From assembly GCA_905221605.1 (NCBI GenBank), contig CAJNDS010000341.1:1-64000 (forward strand): a stretch of 64,000 bases of DNA, read 5' to 3'. Under the pieces are notes generated by a model that did not search any database, had not been told where the DNA came from, and worked only from the letters and a program-made list of their open reading frames with translations. Shown here piece after piece: positions 32,151 through 45,199 of this stretch (position 1 is its first letter; each line of letters begins with the position of its first letter). The position numbers were made by a program, and so were the translations under genes. The DNA comes from Symbiodinium natans. Taxonomy: Eukaryota; Sar; Dinophyceae; Suessiales; Symbiodiniaceae.

Positions 32151-35100
32151 ATCCAAGCTCTTGGCAGTGCCGGCTGGTGGCAAGAAGCCTTGGCACTCTT
32201 TGAGGTGGCACGCTCTCCAGGCGGGGAGACGTCAAAACAGTCAGAACGAATGTCAAATGTGGAGCCTCTGAGCTCAGTGTAGGCACCGACAAGCGCTCAA
32301 CTCCTTTGGTGGATGCCCGAATGATTCTTGGACTCCTCCTTTTGTTGAGCCGGGCCCAGCGAGAAACACGACACATACATCAAGCACACATTGCTGAACA
32401 GAGAACATACCAACCAAACACACACACACACATGATCTGAACAATGGCGTTCTTTGAACTCTGTGGTGACATGTGGGGACAGCTTGGGGTTTGAAGATGT
32501 GTGGCGGAGGTATAATGCGGCCATCGCGGCTTTGCGATCATCACCGTTTCGATGGCAACACGCTTTTTTGCTTCTTCATGCAATGTCTGACGAGAAGCTG
32601 CAGCCTGACACCGCCACGGTGAACTCAGTTGCAACGGCTCTGAAAGGTGCCAAGCGTGCACTTAGTCATAGCTGATGTTTTGGCCATCTCTTCATGCCAA
32701 CACGGCTTATGTAAGGTACGCTGCGTTGGATAGTACACTTTGCAAACGTTGTGAGGAGAACTGCTTTGGCAGCAGACCCTGTCGGCATACTCAGCGGCAG
32801 CCAAGCAGGGTCTCTGCATGGACGAGGAGTGCACGCAAGCTGTCTCACCAATGCTAATCCACCTGCGGTGGCCAAGCAGGTGGGGACTAACATTTTGCTG
32901 GCAGCGATGGTGGCAGTGGACTGTCGGTGGTCAAGGCGAATCGCTCGCACCAGCACGCAACAGCGGGGTTTGAGCTGTTCAGTTGTTTCCATTTCTTCTG
33001 CCGTGCCTTGTGCCGGCAGGGGTATGGAGTCACTTCGATCTGCACGGCTCTCCAAGATAAAGCCAGATGTCTGCTCACTGGGCTGCGCAGTGGGTTCCGC
33101 GACTGCAAGCCTTAAAGCATCAGGGCAAACCCAGAACCAGTGCCGACGTGCTGGTATTAAGGCCCCGCGAACATGTCAGAACTTACTGTTAAGCTGTCAT
33201 GTCATTCGCCATGGTCAGGAATTCTCAGCTCTCAGTCGCAGTGGGCCCAAAGCTGCTGGCAGTTGAGAGCTGCCAACAGTGCTGCCAAGCTGCAGAGGTC
33301 GGAGGCGTGTTTCTTGCCTGGCTTGTTGCTCTGGCCGTCGTGTGGCATAGGTGGCAGAAGCAAGATGTAGCAACATCACACTAAGGATTTGGACACAGTC
33401 GCTCTGAACTCTGCTATGAGCGGTACAGAGGAAGCTTCTCATTGGGCAGTGGGACTGTCTTTGCTGACAACGGCCACGCTTCACCAGCTTCAAGTGGCCG
33501 CATGCTTAGCAGACTGAGGTTCTCAAAAGTGTTTTTTTTTCAAGAGCTGTGGGCAGCAGAGCCAGAGTGTTCGATTTTCAGGATTCCATTACCTTCAATG
33601 TTGTCCTCAGTGCAGCAAACAAGCATGGGGCCTGGCGCCAGGGTACGCGGCTCATCAGCACAGTCCATGGGTGTCCATGGGTGTCCATGGGAGTCCATGG
33701 GAGCCCGTGGAGGTTATGCTGTGGTTCGAGTTTAAGTGCAGCCGTGGATGGATGTTGGCTCTCTCATATCTGAGGCAGTGCCTGGAGTGGCTGCGGCAGC
33801 ACCTCAGCCCAACTGCGGCTCTTTTTAAATTCTTTCACGAGTCGTGGCTGGGATCTTGATGCTGCATAATCCGGCTGTGATTCTTTGGCAGGGAGCAGGA
33901 GTTTGTTTGAGTCTGCTGGCCTGCTCCCCTCGTCTCTTTGTTTCTCGATGCCACTCGATGCCATGGTTGACAATTTGACCTCTGTGAGCATCCAGCTTGT
34001 GCAGGGTCAGGAAGCTTGCACCGCTCGCTCGAACATCGCATGGCCGTTGTTGATTTTATGTTCTTGACACTATCCGCAAAACGGATAAGAGTGCCTCATG
34101 CCTGTGACAGAGGACGGGTGAGCCCACCCTTGTCTCGTACAACTCCTTGCTGAATGCGACTTGACAAGAAATCTTTCATGGTCCTTCGCAGCCTTCTTGT
34201 GCTAACGTTTCAGTTCTCGTGTCCACGCCCATGGCTTGACTTCAGGCAGATGAGCCAGATGGAGATGGAAGGCGATGGGAGGCTGCCGTGCAGCCTGAGC
34301 CTTATCAGTGCGAGGCCTTTGCCGTGACAACGATTCTACAGTGCACCGGCTAAGGATCTTGGAGGACATGATGGACAGTCCGACACCTGTCAAGTCTGGA
34401 AGTGGCGGTCCAGCGGTTCTTCTTTGCATGCTCGAGGTCCCCGGGTGTGCCCGGATCCTGTGACCGCTTGCTCCGTCGGAAACATTCTGCAGGTTGGCTC
34501 GGGCGCTCAAATTCAAAGGTTGCTTCGCTCCATTGTCCACATTCTGTACAGGCCTTTGCGCAGTGGGAGCAGGCTCTTGTTCTTGTGAAGTCCAGCGCGC
34601 ATGAAGGCACCGTGGTGGCAGACAGCAGCGCAAGCAAGATAAAGCAAGCGTCGCTTGATGCACTCAGCCTGCCTGAAGTTTTGAAGGCCCCAGCGCAGCA
34701 CCGCTCGCAGCTTCAAGGAGCAAGAGCATGCGAGCTTCACGCAGCGTCAAACAGCGAAGTTTCTCAGAGCTAGATCGCCAAATTCTATGTAGTTAAAGCC
34801 TCAGTTTCGAGCAATTTGTCCGACAGAGCTGTTTTGCTCTTGCTGTTGGAGCTGTTTTTCGCGGCAGTGCGCCGGCGCTGGGAACCGCGCTGGGTGCCGC
34901 AGAGCGAGCTGGGTGCGCTTGGGTTGCGATCGAATCTAGGGGGGCTTTACCATTCTTTCCCCACCTCAACTTGCCCTCTCGTGGACGGGCAGGTGCTGGG
35001 AGCGCGCCCTGGATTTGATTTGGTGGGCACAGGCCAGGGACGATCTGAATTGTACGTCAAAAGCCGTGGCATGCCGCGGATGAGGCAAGAGCAGCAGTGA

Positions 35101-37651
35101 GTGACATCATTTCCTGCGGGAGTGGAGCCTGCACAGCTGTCCGGATTCCAGAATTGGTGTCGTCTTTGCGAATCGTTCCTTGAGACGTGGGACCCCTTCA
35201 CGTTGTGTAAGGTCATGGGTGCTCTTTCGAAAGGCAAAGAATGGCGGCGTTCCTTAGGTCAGAAGATTCAGAAGCGGAAGTCGTCCGAGAAGGGTGGGGC
35301 CTTGGCATGATGCCAGGACTGACACAAGGGCTGCATCAGCAGCAAAGACACAATCTCATTGCTGCTTTGCTGCACGTTTTCTGACAGATGGCATCATCCT
35401 GTACCGCAGTTTCCCAGGCTGTCAATGCAGCCATAACATCCTTTTCACGAGGCGCGCCCTGCTTGTCTGGAGATTCTGGAGTCTTCCAGTTGCATACTCC
35501 AGTTCCATGTATGTCAACAGTGTCAATGCAGTGCCGACTTGAGGAAGCCGTTGGCGGACGGCTCTTGCGATCGTGGAAAGCATGGATTGGTCCCAGCTGC
35601 GGGTCCCGTTTCAGTCCATTTCAGTCCGCTTCATGTCGTGTTGTTTCCAAAGCTGTGCCCAGTTCAGAGCTGGTAGGCGGATGTCTTTACCTGCACGTCA
35701 GCCATCAGCTCCTGCGAGAAGGCCTGTGTGTGCCGGTGTAACATGCCCACTCATATTTCTTAAGCCTTGCTTTCCATGTGTGTCGCGGATGGAGCATGCT
35801 GGATGAGGGGTCCCGCATGAAGCCTTGCCAAACTGATGAGTGTAGGGCACTGCATGACGTCCCTGCGGCTCAGCTGATGCGATTTGAATGCGGGAATTCA
35901 TGTAGCGTTCGGTCCACCGGCGGGCTTGCTCTCAGCGCTGCAAGCTAAAGAATTAGAGCCCGACCATGTCTGCTGTGGACCTGCGCCACCTGTTCAAGTT
36001 GGGAGAGGGCGTGACCCAAGAACAGGCCGGCGAATGCATTTTTCAGATGAGTGGTTGTGTGGACCATAAGCATGATGGTCACATGGCGGCTTTGCTTTTG
36101 AGGTGCAGCAGAACCTTGCCGGTGCAATATCTGAGTGGAGATCGAATCCCAAGCTGGCCACAAAGCTGCTGGGTCGATTGATTCGGCCCGGCCATGCGCA
36201 CTTGGCGGACAAGATTTTGCGTGTGATGTGGCACTCGCAATTAGAGGCGCGTCTGCCGCGGCAGCGTGCATCTCAAGACCTTCAAATCCTCTGCTAACAG
36301 GTCAACGTCTTCCACTATGGCGCTGCAATTGCGGCTTGTGAGACGAGGGGCCAGTGGCAAAGAGCCTTGCACCACTTGCATGTCATGCGGCAGACTCTTG
36401 GTCGATTTCACACAGTCGATTGAAGGTTTGTTGAGGCAAGTGCAATTGAAAGGTTTGAATGCATTTGATATGTGAAAGGAAGCAAACTTTGCCGGACCTG
36501 ATTTCCTACAATGCCGCGCTCTCCACGTGCTCGAAGGGTCAGCAATGGCAGCTGGCGCTTTCTCTGCTTGGCAGAATGGCCATGGAGAAAGTCGAATCGG
36601 ACGCGGTCAGCTTCAACTCTGCACTTTCGTCATGTTGTGAGGGATTGCAGTGGCAACGCGTTTTCGCGATTCTCCAAGACTTGCCTAGCATCCATCTACG
36701 CCCAGACTGCATTGCGTGCCTTCCTCAGTTGCCTCTGCCAGACAGGTCAGGGCCAGCGCTTGACCAGTGCAGACCAGTGCTTTACCAAAAGTTGCACGGC
36801 GGATTTGCATCTTGCTGAGGGTCAATGTGGCCATCACGACATGCGCACGTCTGGGACGCTGGCAACTTGCCTTTCAGCTGCTGGATGGAATGTATGTCAA
36901 CGACATTCAGCCCAGCGTATTCAGCTTCGGCACTGTCGTCGATGGATGTGGCTGCCATCCCAGCCTTTGGCATCGCGCAGTAGCAGTGCTAAACGACTTG
37001 CCGAAGGAGACCATGGACCAAGATACTAAGTTGCTAAGCTGTGCCGCTGTGCCTCTGTTGCGTACATCCCACTACTAACTCATGCGACCCTGCGAGGCAC
37101 AGTTGAAGCCAAATGCAACCATTTGTGGTGCAGCGATCAGTGTCTTCCACAAGTCGGAAACATGGCAGCAGGCACTCTGGCTCTTGGCCAACATGAAGAG
37201 TTGGAGTCTATCACTGGACAAAACCACATGCAGCGCAGCTGTGAGTGCGTGTGGAGCGACGGGCAAGTGGCAGTTGGCATTGCAACTCCTTGATGAGATG
37301 GCTCTCCAACGCATATCAGCAGACGAGGTCACATACAGTTCGGTCATAAGCGCCTGTGGGGTGGGGAGAGAATCCGCAAAGTCCGTCCAGCTGATCGAGG
37401 CTATGCCCATCATGTCAGTGAGGCCAAACGAGATTTGTTACACCGCAGCTCAGCAAAGACAGTGGATTTTGGAAAGTCTTCATTCCTACTACGACTACTA
37501 GTAACTAGTAGGTACCTACTAACTACTGGTACTAACTACTACTGCTACTACTGCTCCTACTGCTGCTAGTGCTACTACTGTTACTACTGCTACTACTGCT
37601 ACTACTGCTACGACTGCTACGACTGCTCCTACTACTGCTACAACAACAACA

Positions 37652-37749
<98 letters not shown>

Positions 37750-38205
37750 CTACTACCTACTACCTACTACCTACTACCTACTACCTACTACCTACTACCT
37801 GCTACCTGCTACCTACTACCTACTACCTACTACCCACTACCCACTACCCACTACCCACTACCCACAACCTACTACCGACAACCTACAACCTACAACCTAC
37901 AACCTACTACCTACTACCTACTACCTACTACCTACTACCTACTACCTACTACCTACTTACTACCTACTACCTACTACCTACTGCCTACTGCCTACTACCT
38001 ACTACCTACTACCTACTTCCTACTACTACCTACTTCCTACCTACTTCCTACTTCCTATTTCCTACTTCCTACTACTGCCACTGCTACCCCTGGTGCTACT
38101 GCTACTGCTCCTGCTATTCCTGCTACTGCTACTACTACGACGACGACGACGTCTAGTACGACTACTATTACGACTACCACTACTACCACTACTACGACTA
38201 CGACT

Positions 38206-38295
<90 letters not shown>

Positions 38296-38314
38296 GCTGC
38301 TACTACTACTGCTG

Positions 38315-38346
<32 letters not shown>

Positions 38347-38368
38347 GCTACTGCTACTACTGCTACTG

Positions 38369-38450
<82 letters not shown>

Positions 38451-39125
38451 GACTACGAGGACTAGTACTAGTACTCGTACTAGTACTAGTACTGCCACGA
38501 TTAACATCATAGATATAGCTATTGCTCTTGCTATGGTGAGCTCTTGTTTTTCTTCGGTAAATCCACATGCCGATTACCTCGACATGTGCGGCGTTTCGTG
38601 TGGTCAGGTACGAAACCATCGGTGACAACAGTGTTTTCGACACCTGCGATCTTCAGGAGATGTAATTCCTGTAAAAACACCGGAATTTACAGCATTTCCT
38701 CTAGTTGACATACGCAAACCTCGTTATTTGCGGTTCCTTCTGCTGCATCTTGACCGCAGCGTGCACCAGAGAATGCATGTCTGCTCTTGCGGGGGAGGTT
38801 GGGTAGGTGGGGCGGGTTAAGAACATTCGTTCTGCGTTTCAGCATTGTTCTCTTCCTTAGTATGTCATGTTATCTTTTGATGCCGTTTTCGCAGATGAGA
38901 CTTGAGGCAGCGGCCTTGGGATGCAAGTCGACGGGTGACTGGCAAACGGTTCTCGAGTTGACCAAGGGAATGTCACAGCACTTGTTGTCGCCGAGTGAGA
39001 TCGTGTATGAAGCTGCCATGAACATGGTGGACGAAGCTGGCATTGCAGACATCTCGCCAGTGCTTTTGGCCTTGCTCACCAGACGGGCGCAGCAGAGTTT
39101 GGGCAGTTCATTCCGCAAAAATGCA
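32151..39125 (+). CDS. Pentatricopeptide-repeat (PPR) protein, many exons
   Basis: PPR proteins bind organellar RNA, one base per 35-residue helical hairpin. PPR units appear in order on the + strand: 32151 IQALGSAGWWQEALALFEVA; 32508 RYNAAIAALRSSPFRWQHAF with DEKLQPDTATVNSVATAL; 33056 KIKPDVCSLGCAVGSATA; 33582 DSITFNVVLSAANKHGAW; 34541 HSVQAFAQWEQALVLVK; 36301 VNVFHYGAAIAACETRGQWQ; 36490-36705 LPDLISYNAALSTCSKGQQW and DAVSFNSALSSCCEGLQWQR; 36830-36990 VAITTCARLGRWQLAFQLLD and SVFSFGTVVDGCGC; 37103-37440 QLKPNATICGAAISVFHK, DKTTCSAAVSACGATGKWQL and DEVTYSSVISACGVGRESAK. A weaker repeat at 38895-39120 reads AAALGCKSTGDWQTVLELTK. The units use the GxWQxAL helix typical of dinoflagellate PPRs. 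No editing domain (DYW) was seen. Start, stop and many exon ends are unknown, and the span could hold two adjacent PPR genes. A 1-kb microsatellite sits between the last two repeat groups. Confidence 0.75.
33661..33712 (+). repeat. Short GTCCATGGGT tandem repeat
   Basis: Four to five imperfect 10-11-bp units between PPR exons. Confidence 0.85.
37490..38515. repeat. CTA/CCTA/CGA microsatellite, about 1 kb
   Basis: Blocks in succession: imperfect CTACTG/CTACTA (37490-37640), pure CTA (37650-37747), CTACCTA (37748-38035), mixed (38036-38200), CGA (38205-38250), CTA/CTG (38255-38450), TACTAG (38461-38492). Long poly-Leu, poly-Ser and poly-Val frames here result from the repeat. It probably lies in an intron of the PPR gene. 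Confidence 0.95.
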
Positions 39126-39778
39126 GGTTGATCTAGTGTGCCGCTGAGAGATAGATCATGTTGGCCGTGTGTTGAAATTCGCACGCTTCAGCGGAATGCG
39201 CAGGCCGTTTGGGTTCCCGCACTGCAGTTGCTGCAGCGTGGCCCCAAGACGATCAACTGCCATCAAGCCTCCTGTAGAAGACAATGTTCGTTTTGCTTTG
39301 TTTGTTGGCAGGCGGATGCAAAGGTGTGTCGGCATGGAGAGTGCATGGCCGGCAGTGAATGCGGCCGCTCGGCCGTTGTGGAGCCTCGTTGTATGTTCCC
39401 CGCTGTGCGAACGCCTTCTTCGCTTTATCATTTTAGCTTTCACGCAACGGCACATTGCTTGAAAGGCAGTGAGTGCGTGTGGCAGCAGCAGGCCTTTGGG
39501 TTCTTTTGGTGTGTGGAGTGGAGGGTTGCAGTTGTTCCGTGTTGCTATGAGTTTCTGCAGATACCGTGCCAGAGGACCAAGAGAACGTCGTAAATCCAAA
39601 GTCGCAATCGAAGTCACTCAGTCAGGAGCTGGCGGTGGCCTCTGGAACTCATCTTCGGCACGGGAACCGCGGCAGGTGGGATCCGTTGATTCCTTCGATG
39701 CTGCACTCTACGAATCTTCGGTTTAAAAGACGATAAAGGTTCCGGGAGTGCCCAACGCGCCATAGTGGTATGTACGTA
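39126..39778 (+). other. Downstream of the PPR repeats: possible C-terminal exons
   Basis: Frames at 39138-39593 and 39469-39726 overlap. The latter ends in a hydrophilic stretch (KSKVAIEVTQSGAGGGLWNS, then DSFDAALYESSV and a TAA), which may be the C-terminus of the PPR gene. No domain recognised. Confidence 0.35.
39761..39771 (+). repeat. 11-bp direct repeat outside left edge of block 2
   Basis: CATAGTGGTAT, repeated in the same orientation at 59368-59378, in each case 6-7 bp outside the inverted boundary motif. Confidence 0.6.
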
Positions 39779-39800
39779 GGACCTTTAGGGTCTATTTGGC
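39779..39800 (+). repeat. Left boundary motif of gene-poor block 2
   Basis: A 22-bp motif with core TTTAGGGTCTATTTGG. Its exact reverse complement is at 59340-59361. It shares TAGGGTCTATTTGG with the termini of block 1. Confidence 0.75.
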
Positions 39801-39834
39801 GCTGCGCTTGGCCTCGACCTCAAGGACTTCTGGG

Positions 39835-42548
39835 ATTTTATGTTTTAAGGATATTATGCATTTTAAAATAGAAGAAAATCCTTAAGATCCGTAAAAAATA
39901 AAATCCGAGGCGCCGAATTTGGTTTTAGGAGAAGCCCCAAACGATTTAAATTTTTAAAAATCCTTAAAATCCATAAAAAATAAAATCAAAATAATTTATT
40001 TTTTAAGGATTTTAAGGATTTTATTCGATTTTAAAATGCATAAAATCCTTAAAAAATAAATTCGGCCTCTGATATTATTTTTTAAGGATTTTATGCATTT
40101 TAAAATAGAAGAAAATCCTTAAAATCCTTAAAGAATAAAATCCGAGGCCGAATTTGGTTTTAGGAGAAGCCCCAAACGATTTAAATTTTTAAAAATCCTT
40201 AAAATCCATAAAAAATAAAATCAAAATAATATATTTTTTAAGGATTTTAAGGATTTTATTCGATTTTAAAATGCATAAAATCCTTAAAAAATAAATTCGG
40301 CCTCTGATTTTATTTTTTTAAGGATCTTATGCATTTTAAAATAGAAGAAAATCCTTAAAATCCTTAAAAAATAAAATCCGAGGCCGAATTTGGTTTTAGG
40401 AGAAGCCCCAAACGATTTAAATTTTTAAAAATCCTTAAAATCCATAAAAAATAAAATCAAAATAATTTATTTTTAAGGATTTTAAGGATTTTATTCGATT
40501 TTAAAATGCATAAAATCCTTAAAAAATAAATTCGGCCTCTGATTTTATTTTTTTAAGGATTTTATGCATTTTAAAATAGAAGAAAATCCTTAAAATTCTT
40601 AAAACATAAAATCCGAGGCCGAATTTGGTTTTAGGAGAAGCCCCAAACGATTTAAATTTTTAAAAATCCTTAAAATCCATAAAAAATAAAATCAAAATAT
40701 TTATTTTTTAAGGATTTTAAGGATTTTATTCGATTTTAAAATGCATAAAATCCTTAAAAAAATAAATTCGGCCTCTGATTTTATTTTTTAAGGATTTTAT
40801 GCATTTTAAAATAAAAAAAAATCCTTAAAATCCTTAAAAAATAAAATCCGAGGCCGAATTTGGTTTTAGGAGAAGCCCCAAACGATTTAAATTTTTAAAA
40901 ATCCTTAAAATCCATAGAAAATAAAATCAAAATAATTTATTTTTTAAGGATTTTCAGGATTTTATTCGATTTTAAAATGCATAAAATCCTTAAAAAATAA
41001 ATTCGGCCTCTGATTTTATTTTTTAAGGATTTTATGCATTTTAAAATAGAAGAAAATCCTTAAAATCCGTAAAAAACAAAATCTGAGGCGCCGAATTTGG
41101 TTTTAGGAGAAGCCCCAAACGATTTAAATTTTTAAAAATCCTTAAAATCCTTAAAAAATAAAATCAGAGGCCGAATTTATTTTTTAAGGATTTTATGCAT
41201 TTTAAAATCGAATAAAATCCTTAAAATCCTTAAAAAATAAATTATTTTGATTTTATTTTTTATGGATTTTAAGGATTTTTAAAAAATTTAAATCGTTTGG
41301 GGCTTCTCCTAAAACCAAATTCGGCCTCGGATTTTATTTTTTAAGGATTTTAAGGATTTTCTTCTATTTTAAAATGCATAAAATCCTTAAAAAATAAAAT
41401 CAGAGGCCGAATTTATTTTTTAAGGATTTTATGCATTTTAAAATCGAATAAAATCCTTAAAATCCTTAAAAAATAAATTATTTTGATTTTATTTTTTATG
41501 GATTTTAAGGATTTTTAAAAATTTAAATCGTTTGGGGCTTCTCCTAAAACCAAATTCGGCCTCGGATTTTATTTTTTAAGGATTTTAAGGATTTTCTTCT
41601 ATTTTAAAATGCATAAAATCCTTAAAAAATAAAAATCAGAGGCCGAATTTATTTTTTAAGGATTTTATGCATTTTAAAATCGAATAAAATCCTTAAAATC
41701 CTTAAAAAATAAATTATTTTGATTTTATTTTTTATGGATTTTAAGGATTTTTAAAAATTTAAATCGTTTGGGGCTTCTCCTAAAACCAAATTCGGCCTCG
41801 GATTTTATTTTTTAAGGATTTTAAGGATTTTCTTCTATTTTAAAATGCATAAAATCCTTAAAAAATAAAATCAGAGGCCGAATTTATTTTTTAAGGATTT
41901 TATGCATTTTAAAATCGAATAAAATCCTTAAAATCCTTAAAAAATAAATTATTTTGATTTTATTTTTTATGGATTTTAAGGATTTTTAAAAATTTAAATC
42001 GTTTGGGGCTTCTCCTAAAACCAAATTCGGCCTCGGATTTTATTTTTTAAGGATTTTAAGGATTTTCTTCTATTTTAAAATGCATAAAATCCTTAAAAAA
42101 TAAAATCAGAGGCCGAATTTATTTTTTAAGGATTTTATGCATTTTAAAATCGAATAAAATCCTTAAAATCCTTAAAAAATAAATTATTTTGATTTTATTT
42201 TTTATGGATTTTAAGGATTTTTAAAAATTTAAATCGTTTGGGGCTTCTCCTAAAACCAAATTCGGCCTCGGATTTTATTTTTTAAGGATTTTAAGGATTT
42301 TCTTCTATTTTAAAATGCATAAAATCCTTAAAAAATAAAATCAGAGGCCGAATTTATTTTTTAAGGATTTTATGCATTTTAAAATCGAATAAAATCCTTA
42401 AAATCCTTAAAAAATAAATTATTTTGATTTTATTTTTTATGGATTTTAAGGATTTTTAAAAATTTAAATCGTTTGGGGCTTCTCCTAAAACCAAATTCGG
42501 CGCCTCGGATTTTGTTTTTTACGGGTTTTAAGGATTTTCTTCTATTTT
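39835..42548. repeat. Giant head-to-head palindrome: 6 + 6 copies of a 235-bp unit
   Basis: The landmark AGGAGAAGCCCCAAACG lies forward at 39927, 40162, 40398, 40633, 40868 and 41105. Its reverse complement ends at 41310, 41545, 41781, 42016, 42251 and 42486. Spacing is 235-237 bp throughout. Orientation switches at about 41145-41150. Units are themselves rich in smaller palindromes (TTTTAAGGATTTTATGCA and mirror). There are no genes. The outermost units and the unit at the centre carry GAGGCGCCGAA instead of GAGGCCGAA. Confidence 0.95.
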
Positions 42549-42559
42549 AAATCAAGCTC

Positions 42560-42960
42560 CTAGGCGCCTAAGCGCCTACTTCTTCAACCCTTAAAACCTT
42601 AAACCAGTTCCTAAGTCCTAAGCTACCCCCTGCACTAGTAGATCCTTAAACCCTAAGCTCCAAAGCTCCTAAGCTCCTCGGCGCCTACCCCCTAAACCCC
42701 TAAACCCCTAAACCCTTAAACCCTAAACCCTAAGCTCCTGAGGTCCTAAGCACCTAAGTGCCTACCCCCTAAATCCTTAAACCCTCCTAAGCTCCTAAGC
42801 TCCTAAGCGCCTAAGCGCCTACCCTTAAACCTTAAATCAAACCCTATACTCCTAGGCTCCGAAATCCTTAAACCTAAACCCTAAACCCTAAACCCTAAGC
42901 TCCTAAGCTCCTAAGAGCCTCAGCGCCTACCCCCTAACCCTGAGACCCCGGGACCCCTTT
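42560..42960. repeat. Telomere-like CCCTAAA mixed with CTCCTAAG array
   Basis: Degenerate CCCTAAACCCTAAACC, AAGCTCCTAAGC and GCGCCTACCCCCTAA words, directly after the palindrome. Confidence 0.85.
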
Positions 42961-43121
42961 TTAAATTTGAAAAATCCTTGCCTTCTTCTACGCTGAAATT
43001 TTCTAGGTTTTAAGGATGTTAAGAGATTTTAATATTTAAAAGGAGCTTTCGTTTTTGAGGTTGAGGGCACGCTAGGGCTGACAAAAACCCTATGCTAGGG
43101 TTTACAAAAAATTAAAACCCT
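42961..43121. other. Unique spacer
   Basis: AT-rich spacer with a few AGGGTTT words. No gene seen. Confidence 0.5.
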
Positions 43122-43757
43122 TTCGCTTGAACGTGTTTACAAACACACCTTCGTTTTCGAGGATGGGGGCACACCCAGGCTTACAAAAATCCCGTCGTTT
43201 TTGAAGTTTAGGACACACTAGGGTTTACGCAAAAATGCAGGCGCACCAGGTTGATAAACAAACCTTTCGTTTTTTGATGTTGAGGACATATCAAGGTTCA
43301 AATCGAACCTTTTCGTTAAAGCAATGATGGTGCTTTAAGGTTTTGCAAAACAACAACGTTCCTTAACGTTGTTGCAGTCTTACTTTTTCAATGCTTCAAG
43401 ATCTTTACCAGGCTACAAGAAGTGCATTTTTGTAAACAAATCGTATGATTGAGGTCTCTGGTCTCCACCCTACAGTTTAATATTTTGCGGTAACCATAAC
43501 TAAAACTGTTTGCATCGTTCAGTTACAGTGATTGCGCCCAATGTGATATCTTGAGCCTCCCAAATATTATGAAAAAATGAAGACCTGAATTCAAAATACT
43601 ATAAAAAATGAAGACCTGAATTCAATTATTCAAAATGTTCAAATTATGGGCTCTCTAAAAGACTTAACACCCTTTAAATAGCTCAGTGTGGTTCTTTTAT
43701 TCATCGTATCTCTCTCCATCTTTTTCTCTTTCGCTCTCGCTTTCTCTCTGTCTCTCC

Positions 43758-43788
<31 letters not shown>

Positions 43789-45199
43789 GCTCCCTCTCTC
43801 TTCTCTTTGTCTCTGTCTCTCTCTGTCTCTCTCCTTCTCTGCCTCCTTCCCTCCTTCCTGCCATCATTCCTTTCTCTTCCCCTCTTCCTTCTTCTTGTTC
43901 TTTCCTCTTTCCTCCTCGCCCCTCCCGTTTTTTACTTGCCATTCAACATCCTTCAAGAAGTGTCCCCTTTTGCCCTTTCGCAGTCTTCTCTCAAACCCCT
44001 GGGAGGCCCTTTCAGGGAGCCCCTTCAAGGAACCCGAAAACGGCGGGGCCCTGGTGGATATTGAAAGAAGCAGATTCGCAGAAGGAGGGAAGGAGAACGA
44101 CAGACACGGAGCAAGAGATAGAGAAACAGAAAAAGGAGAGAGAAGCAACTGTCCTCTCCAAGCTGTTTTCAGAGTGGCCCCAAAGACTGGGGTGGGCGTG
44201 AGTTCGCCCCTTGCCACTCGAAAGCCTCCCTTTCTTGAAAGAAACAAGAGGCAGGAACCCCTTCTGTCAAAGAATCCGTGTCAGAAGACAAAAGGATACT
44301 GCGATAGCCCCTCATTCGTATTTTAATTCCTCCCAAATGCTTTCGGCTCTTTTGCTTGATAGATGAGTGGGTCCGTCCGCTCCGATTGAAATGAGAGAGT
44401 TTATTTTCTTAGAATGAACCGTTCCGTGTATTCTTAATCAGAGGTAGCCCTGCCTATGTTGAATACAGATGAGGGCGTTGTCCTGAAAGGCCCTCCTGTT
44501 CTAAGGAACACCGTGAACGATAGAACCCTTCATTTGAAAAGGAATCAACGAGTCCATCCAGTATTTCAATAAATGACAGGATTTCGTTGTTCTTCGGAAT
44601 GCTATTGTCTTTAAGAAGCTTTCTTTCTCCTTCCTTTCGTTTTCGCTCTTCGTGCGCCCGCTTTCTGCACTCTCCCTTTCTTGTGTCCCTTTTGCGGCCC
44701 TTTCTTCCTCTGTTCCTTTTGTCATTAAGTAGGGGGGGGGGTAGAAGAAGGGCAAGGTTAAGCAAGGAGAATGAAGGGAATGATATGATGGAAGGAGGAC
44801 TTCTCCAGCTCCTCGTAACTACTTCTCTACATGTCTCTGTGTGGTTTTTCTTCTTGGCAATATGGGGGCTCTTGGAGGCCCCTGGGAGACGCTCTCTGAA
44901 GGCCGCCCGAAACTCTTGGGGCGGCTCAGAGGGGTCTGGAGTGTGTGGAAAGAGGCAGTGCGGGACCATGTCCAGAACAGGACCCATCGTTTGTACAGGG
45001 TCCGCCTCGTAAAGTCAGAAAGGATGAGCAATTGAACAGAAAACGCCGGGGAGCACCGGAGTGAGAGAGATGGAGACAGATAGAGAAGCAAAGAGAAGGA
45101 GACAACAATTAGGGAGAAGAGGAAGAAGGAAGACAGTGGAAGAGCGACAGATAGGGGAACAGGGTGAAGGAAACAAAAACAATGAAGGAGAGGAAGAAG
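43122..45199 (+). repeat. Segmental duplication X-S, copy 1
   Basis: About 2078 bp. X is 43122-44940, with AT-rich flank, a CT tract at 43740-43800 and pyrimidine-rich sequence. S is 44941-45199, starting AGTGTGTGGAAAGAGGCAGT. It is repeated in tandem at 45200. Open frames inside (such as 43688-44326 +, 44454-44987 - and 44587-45012 +) have biased composition and no motif. Confidence 0.9.

Noticed and set aside
37569-38643. Poly-Leu, poly-Val and poly-Ser proteins
   Set aside because: They are frames through the CTA/CGA microsatellite on either strand.
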